A stretch of DNA of 10,312 nucleotides from Euperipatoides rowelli (taxonomy: Eukaryota > Onychophora > Udeonychophora > Euonychophora > Peripatopsidae): the NCBI GenBank assembly GCA_003024985.2, contig PXIH01S0013092.1; one strand, 5' to 3'. The notes below the pieces were generated by a model. That model was not told the DNA's origin. It was given only the letters and a program-made list of their open reading frames with translations, and made no database searches. Shown here in pieces: positions 8,176 to 10,312 of the stretch. Position 1 is the first letter of the stretch; every line of letters begins with the position of its first letter. The translations under genes were made by a program, and so were the position numbers.

Positions 8176-8321
8176 CCATAAAAACATTACTGAATAGCTG
8201 CTTCAAAATATCGACATTGATAGTCAGGAAAGCTATTGTACGGTCTATGGATTTGCCAAACCATTTTGACAAAGATGATTGAAATATTGGAATGACGGCT
8301 GGAATGATGACAGTATAGATA
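8176..8321 (-). CDS. Internal exon of ABCA-like transporter gene (first seen)
   Basis: On the minus strand the acceptor TTTATTATTATTTATAG|T follows a T-rich tract, and the donor reads TTTTTATGG|GTAATG. The 146-bp exon takes one base from a phase 2 intron, then 48 codons, and ends in phase 1, which matches the exon at 2429-2553. Residues include IYTVIIPAVIPIFQSSLSKW, then RTIAFLTINVDILKQLFSN. The pattern is amphipathic and helical without a full membrane span, as in the ectodomain helices of large ABCA proteins. An alternative acceptor lies 23 bp inside the exon (ATTCCAG|CC, exon end 8298), which would shorten it and change the upstream phase to 1. The family assignment rests on the two downstream exons. 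Confidence 0.55.
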
Positions 8322-8434
8322 CTATAAATAATAATAAACAAACACAGTAAAAAATATATTAACAATTTTGTGATATTAATTATTTAAAATGAGAGTATGC
8401 ATAAAGAAGAAAGTTTGGATCATCTTAGTGGGTA

Positions 8435-9054
8435 ATAAAGGACAGTTCTGGCTCATAATAATTTTATCCAGAAAGCATAGTGCCAACAATGCAGGGAATG
8501 GTCTTTTTTTTTAATTGTATAAATTTGCATATTCAAATGAAATGATGTCATATCAAATAATTCAAGATTTCCTAATGTGGGAGGTCAACTTTTTGGGTTT
8601 GTCTCATTTACATATCATTTACATAAATTAGCATCTCATTTGCACAGGCAAATGAGGTGATGACATAATCCTGAACAAGTGCAAATATTTCTAAAAAATT
8701 TCAAAGATGCCTGACGGTGGGTGTGACTCATTTACATATGGGTGGGGCTCATTGCATATTTCTCAATATAATGTGTGGTCCTATGATGTCATCCCAAACA
8801 ATTCTTAAGATGGGCATGACACTCTTCAGAAGAGTCAAGATGGTGGTCTGGATCAATTGGCAGGGGCATGATCCTATGTCTCCTGATTGATACCATATGG
8901 AAGGGACATTATCACCAAGATGCATAGAACAATGTCTGAATGACTTAGTTTTTTTTTTTTTTGCAAATTAGCCATGCCCAAAAAAAATGACCATGCACTT
9001 CACTGATGTAGTGAATTCTGGGTAAAACCATTGTGGGCTAGAACTGTCCTTTAT
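8435..9054. mobile_element. MITE with about 40-bp inverted repeats and internal repeats
   Basis: The two 42-bp arms at 8431-8472 and 9017-9058 match at 36 positions as inverted repeats, opening GGTAATAAAGGACAGTTCT on both sides. All six differences are transitions. TA lies at 8433-8434 and 9055-9056, so the element proper probably starts at ATAAAGGACAG after a TA target duplication. The interior carries no transposase. It contains three spaced GATGTCAT-like words (8544, 8659, 8785), repeated TCATTTACATA/TCATTTGCA words, and a perfect 9-bp stem with a 4-base loop at 8635-8656. These suggest an old internal duplication. It lies just upstream of the host exon at 8176-8321. Confidence 0.8.
8635..8656. 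repeat. Perfect inner hairpin of the MITE
   Basis: CTCATTTGC and GCAAATGAG pair over nine bases around the loop ACAG. Confidence 0.6.
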
Positions 9055-9265
9055 TACCTATTCATTTTTAATAGTTAAAAACTTTAGGCCATGATACATG
9101 AACAACAATTTTCTTCAACATGCTCAAAGAAAATTCAATTAATAAATAAAGAATAAATCTAAAAATCATATACAATATTCTTCTCAAGAAAAACAAACAT
9201 GAACATTGGTTTTAAAAATGTTCTATTCAGTACAAAAACTTATATTTCTTTCTTTTCATAACACT

Positions 9266-9406
9266 TTAGGCTGACTTTCTGGATGATTTGTAATCTTCTT
9301 TATCCACCTTTAATTCGTTATTTTCTGGCTTTGTAAACTTTATTGAAATATTATACCTGAATGAGTAATCTTTTCTACTGATATACAGATGCGTGCCAAA
9401 GTCCAT
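9266..9406 (-). CDS. Possible coding exon, 46 codons to a stop
   Basis: From an ATG at 9406 the minus strand reads MDFGTHLYISRKDYSFRYNI, then SIKFTKPENNELKVDKEDYK, ending SSRKSA and TAA at 9266-9268. The codons are more GC-balanced than the surrounding AT-rich DNA, and the charged composition looks like real protein. The frame stays open upstream into a C-run. I do not recognise a family. It could be the terminal exon of an upstream gene; a TTCAG before GTATAA at about 9358-9362 could act as a weak acceptor. Alternatively the same point, CAG|GTATAA, could be a phase 2 donor, which would match the phase 2 start of the exon ending at 8321. Chance is also possible at this length. Confidence 0.3.
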   Translation of the reverse strand: MDFGTHLYISRKDYSFRYNISIKFTKPENNELKVDKEDYKSSRKSA

Positions 9407-9416
9407 TTTGTTAGGA

Positions 9417-9467
9417 GGGGGGGGGGGGGTAATCAAAATTTACCAAGTAATATATTGGGGGGGGGGG
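9417..9467. repeat. Paired G-homopolymer runs
   Basis: Thirteen G (9417-9429) and eleven G (9457-9467) are separated by 27 AT-rich bases. Run lengths of this kind are prone to sequencing error and slippage. Confidence 0.8.
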
Positions 9468-9613
9468 CTTTGAATACCAAGTTATACAGTGTCGGAGTGG
9501 CTTAAAAAGACTCCCTGGAAAACATGGATTTCTTTTTCCGGTGGCTGTTGAGTGTTGTGTATGGGGGAGGTTGCTAGTATAGTTATGCCTGAATGTTATC
9601 AGTTGGGGATTTG

Positions 9614-9661
9614 GGGAGCGATGTAAGCTCCCGAACGGGGTCCAGGGGCTCCGCCCCTGGA
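9614..9661. repeat. GC-rich double hairpin within a dispersed-repeat-like block
   Basis: Two adjacent stems are visible. GGGAGC (9614-9619) pairs with GCTCCC (9627-9632) around seven bases. TCCAGGGGC (9641-9649) pairs perfectly with GCCCCTGGA (9653-9661) around TCC. Words such as GGGGTCCAGGGG...CCCCTGG recur in high-copy repeats of many invertebrates, so this is probably part of such a repeat. It stands out strongly in AT-rich DNA. Confidence 0.65.
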
Positions 9662-10138
9662 AGCTGTTAGTTTTTAAGTGTTTTAATGATGAACTCTGCT
9701 GATACTTAAAAAATGCTGAAATTTTATTAACTTAAGTATACAGAAAGTTGTATTCATTAAAATAAATATATTTTCATATTTTTATAAGAAATAAATTATT
9801 CATTTTTATTTTAAAAGCTTATTTATTTTTCATTTGCTGCATTTTGTTTCACCTCTCTATATAGTTTATTGATTTTCTTTCAAAATTAAAGACTGACTTT
9901 TAATTATTTTTATCATCATTAATAACTTGCTATATTATGTATATCCTAATCTATAATATACCACATGTTAATACTATATCAATAATAGCATTATCACACA
10001 CCCTATATTTATTCTCATTTAAATAAACTTATTTTACAGTGAGAATGGAAAAGAAAATCCAAAAACTTGGAGAAAATTCAAAGATATATTATTTTTGAAT
10101 TGTGTTATATATAATATAAACACTAAAATAAACATTTT
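9662..10138. other. AT-rich stretch without a recognised gene
   Basis: The stretch is AT-rich with no convincing reading frame. A plus-strand TTATTTTACAG precedes a short block reading ENGKENPKTWRKFKD at about 10042-10086, but it is too short and unsupported downstream to call an exon. Confidence 0.4.
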
Positions 10139-10208
10139 TTGGGGGGAGGGCCGGAGGGGGGAGAGCTGGAGGCTCCGTCTATTATACCACTCGTTTTTGC
10201 TGATTATT

Positions 10209-10249
10209 TACAGTATATACATATATACTCTATATATGCATATACTGTA
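10209..10249. repeat. 41-bp imperfect AT-rich palindrome
   Basis: The arms TACAGTATATACATATATA and TATATATGCATATACTGTA are inverted copies with one mismatch, separated by CTC. The outer TACAGTATA/TATACTGTA words resemble the TA-CTGTATATA ends of the element at 2734-3731, so a common transposon-end origin is conceivable. Simple AT repetition could also produce it. Confidence 0.65.
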
Positions 10250-10312
10250 TACAGTGTAATAGTATATTTATAAGTTTAATGAATTTTGTTTTTAAAAGAA
10301 AATTTTCTCTTG

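Noticed and set aside
9614-9661. Bacterial-style rho-independent terminator
   Set aside because: The stem is strong, but the DNA is eukaryotic, no transcript ends here and no T-run follows directly. A repeat origin fits better.
10030-10090. Plus-strand exon after TTATTTTACAG
   Set aside because: Only about 15 protein-like residues follow before AT-rich sequence and stops. There is no donor, partner exon or recognised family.

Overview
The window looks like AT-rich invertebrate (metazoan) genomic DNA. It shows no prokaryotic operon structure. Coding signal is cut into short blocks bounded by GT/AG splice sites, and most of the remaining sequence is decayed transposable elements, including LTR retrotransposons, a LINE, a tRNA-derived SINE and MITE-like elements. 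No rRNA, CRISPR or intact transposase gene is visible. The phylum cannot be fixed from this window alone; a mollusc or another marine invertebrate would fit the repeat mix.

Host gene. Three minus-strand exons (8176-8321, 2429-2553, 1998-2186, in transcription order) have good splice signals and mutually compatible phases (phase 1, then phase 0). Together they would encode about 152 residues of one protein. The residue pattern resembles the first large extracellular domain of ABC subfamily A (ABCA1/ABCA4-type) lipid transporters. That family call is tentative, because neither the ATP-binding domains nor the membrane spans lie in the window. A separate 46-codon minus-strand open stretch (9266-9406) has coding-like composition and could be an exon of the same gene or the last exon of another.

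Mobile DNA, left to right. Degenerate LINE reverse transcriptase with a LINE-type C-terminal tail (about 1020-1665). A 998-bp non-autonomous DNA element with CTGTATATATGG ends and TA flanks (2734-3731). A tRNA-derived SINE with a perfect 16-bp target duplication (3935-4221). A Ty1/Copia integrase fossil (about 4380-5010) with a polypurine tract (about 5254-5265). A 1.6-kb hAT element with terminal repeats and near-perfect 8-bp target duplication (6421-8031), which carries a nested Ty3/Gypsy leader and gag remnant (about 6865-7487) and the hAT dimerisation-domain remnant (7766-7885). A 620-bp MITE with about 40-bp terminal repeats and internal repeats (8435-9054). G-homopolymer runs, a GC-rich double hairpin (9614-9661) and a 41-bp palindrome (10209-10249) lie at the right end.

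The large intron between the first two host exons is about 5.6 kb and holds most of these elements. Every element whose orientation can be read lies on the plus strand, antisense to the host gene. I found no previously undescribed functional system. The strongest new observations are the phase-consistent split gene, the dated nesting in the hAT element, and the two MITE families.
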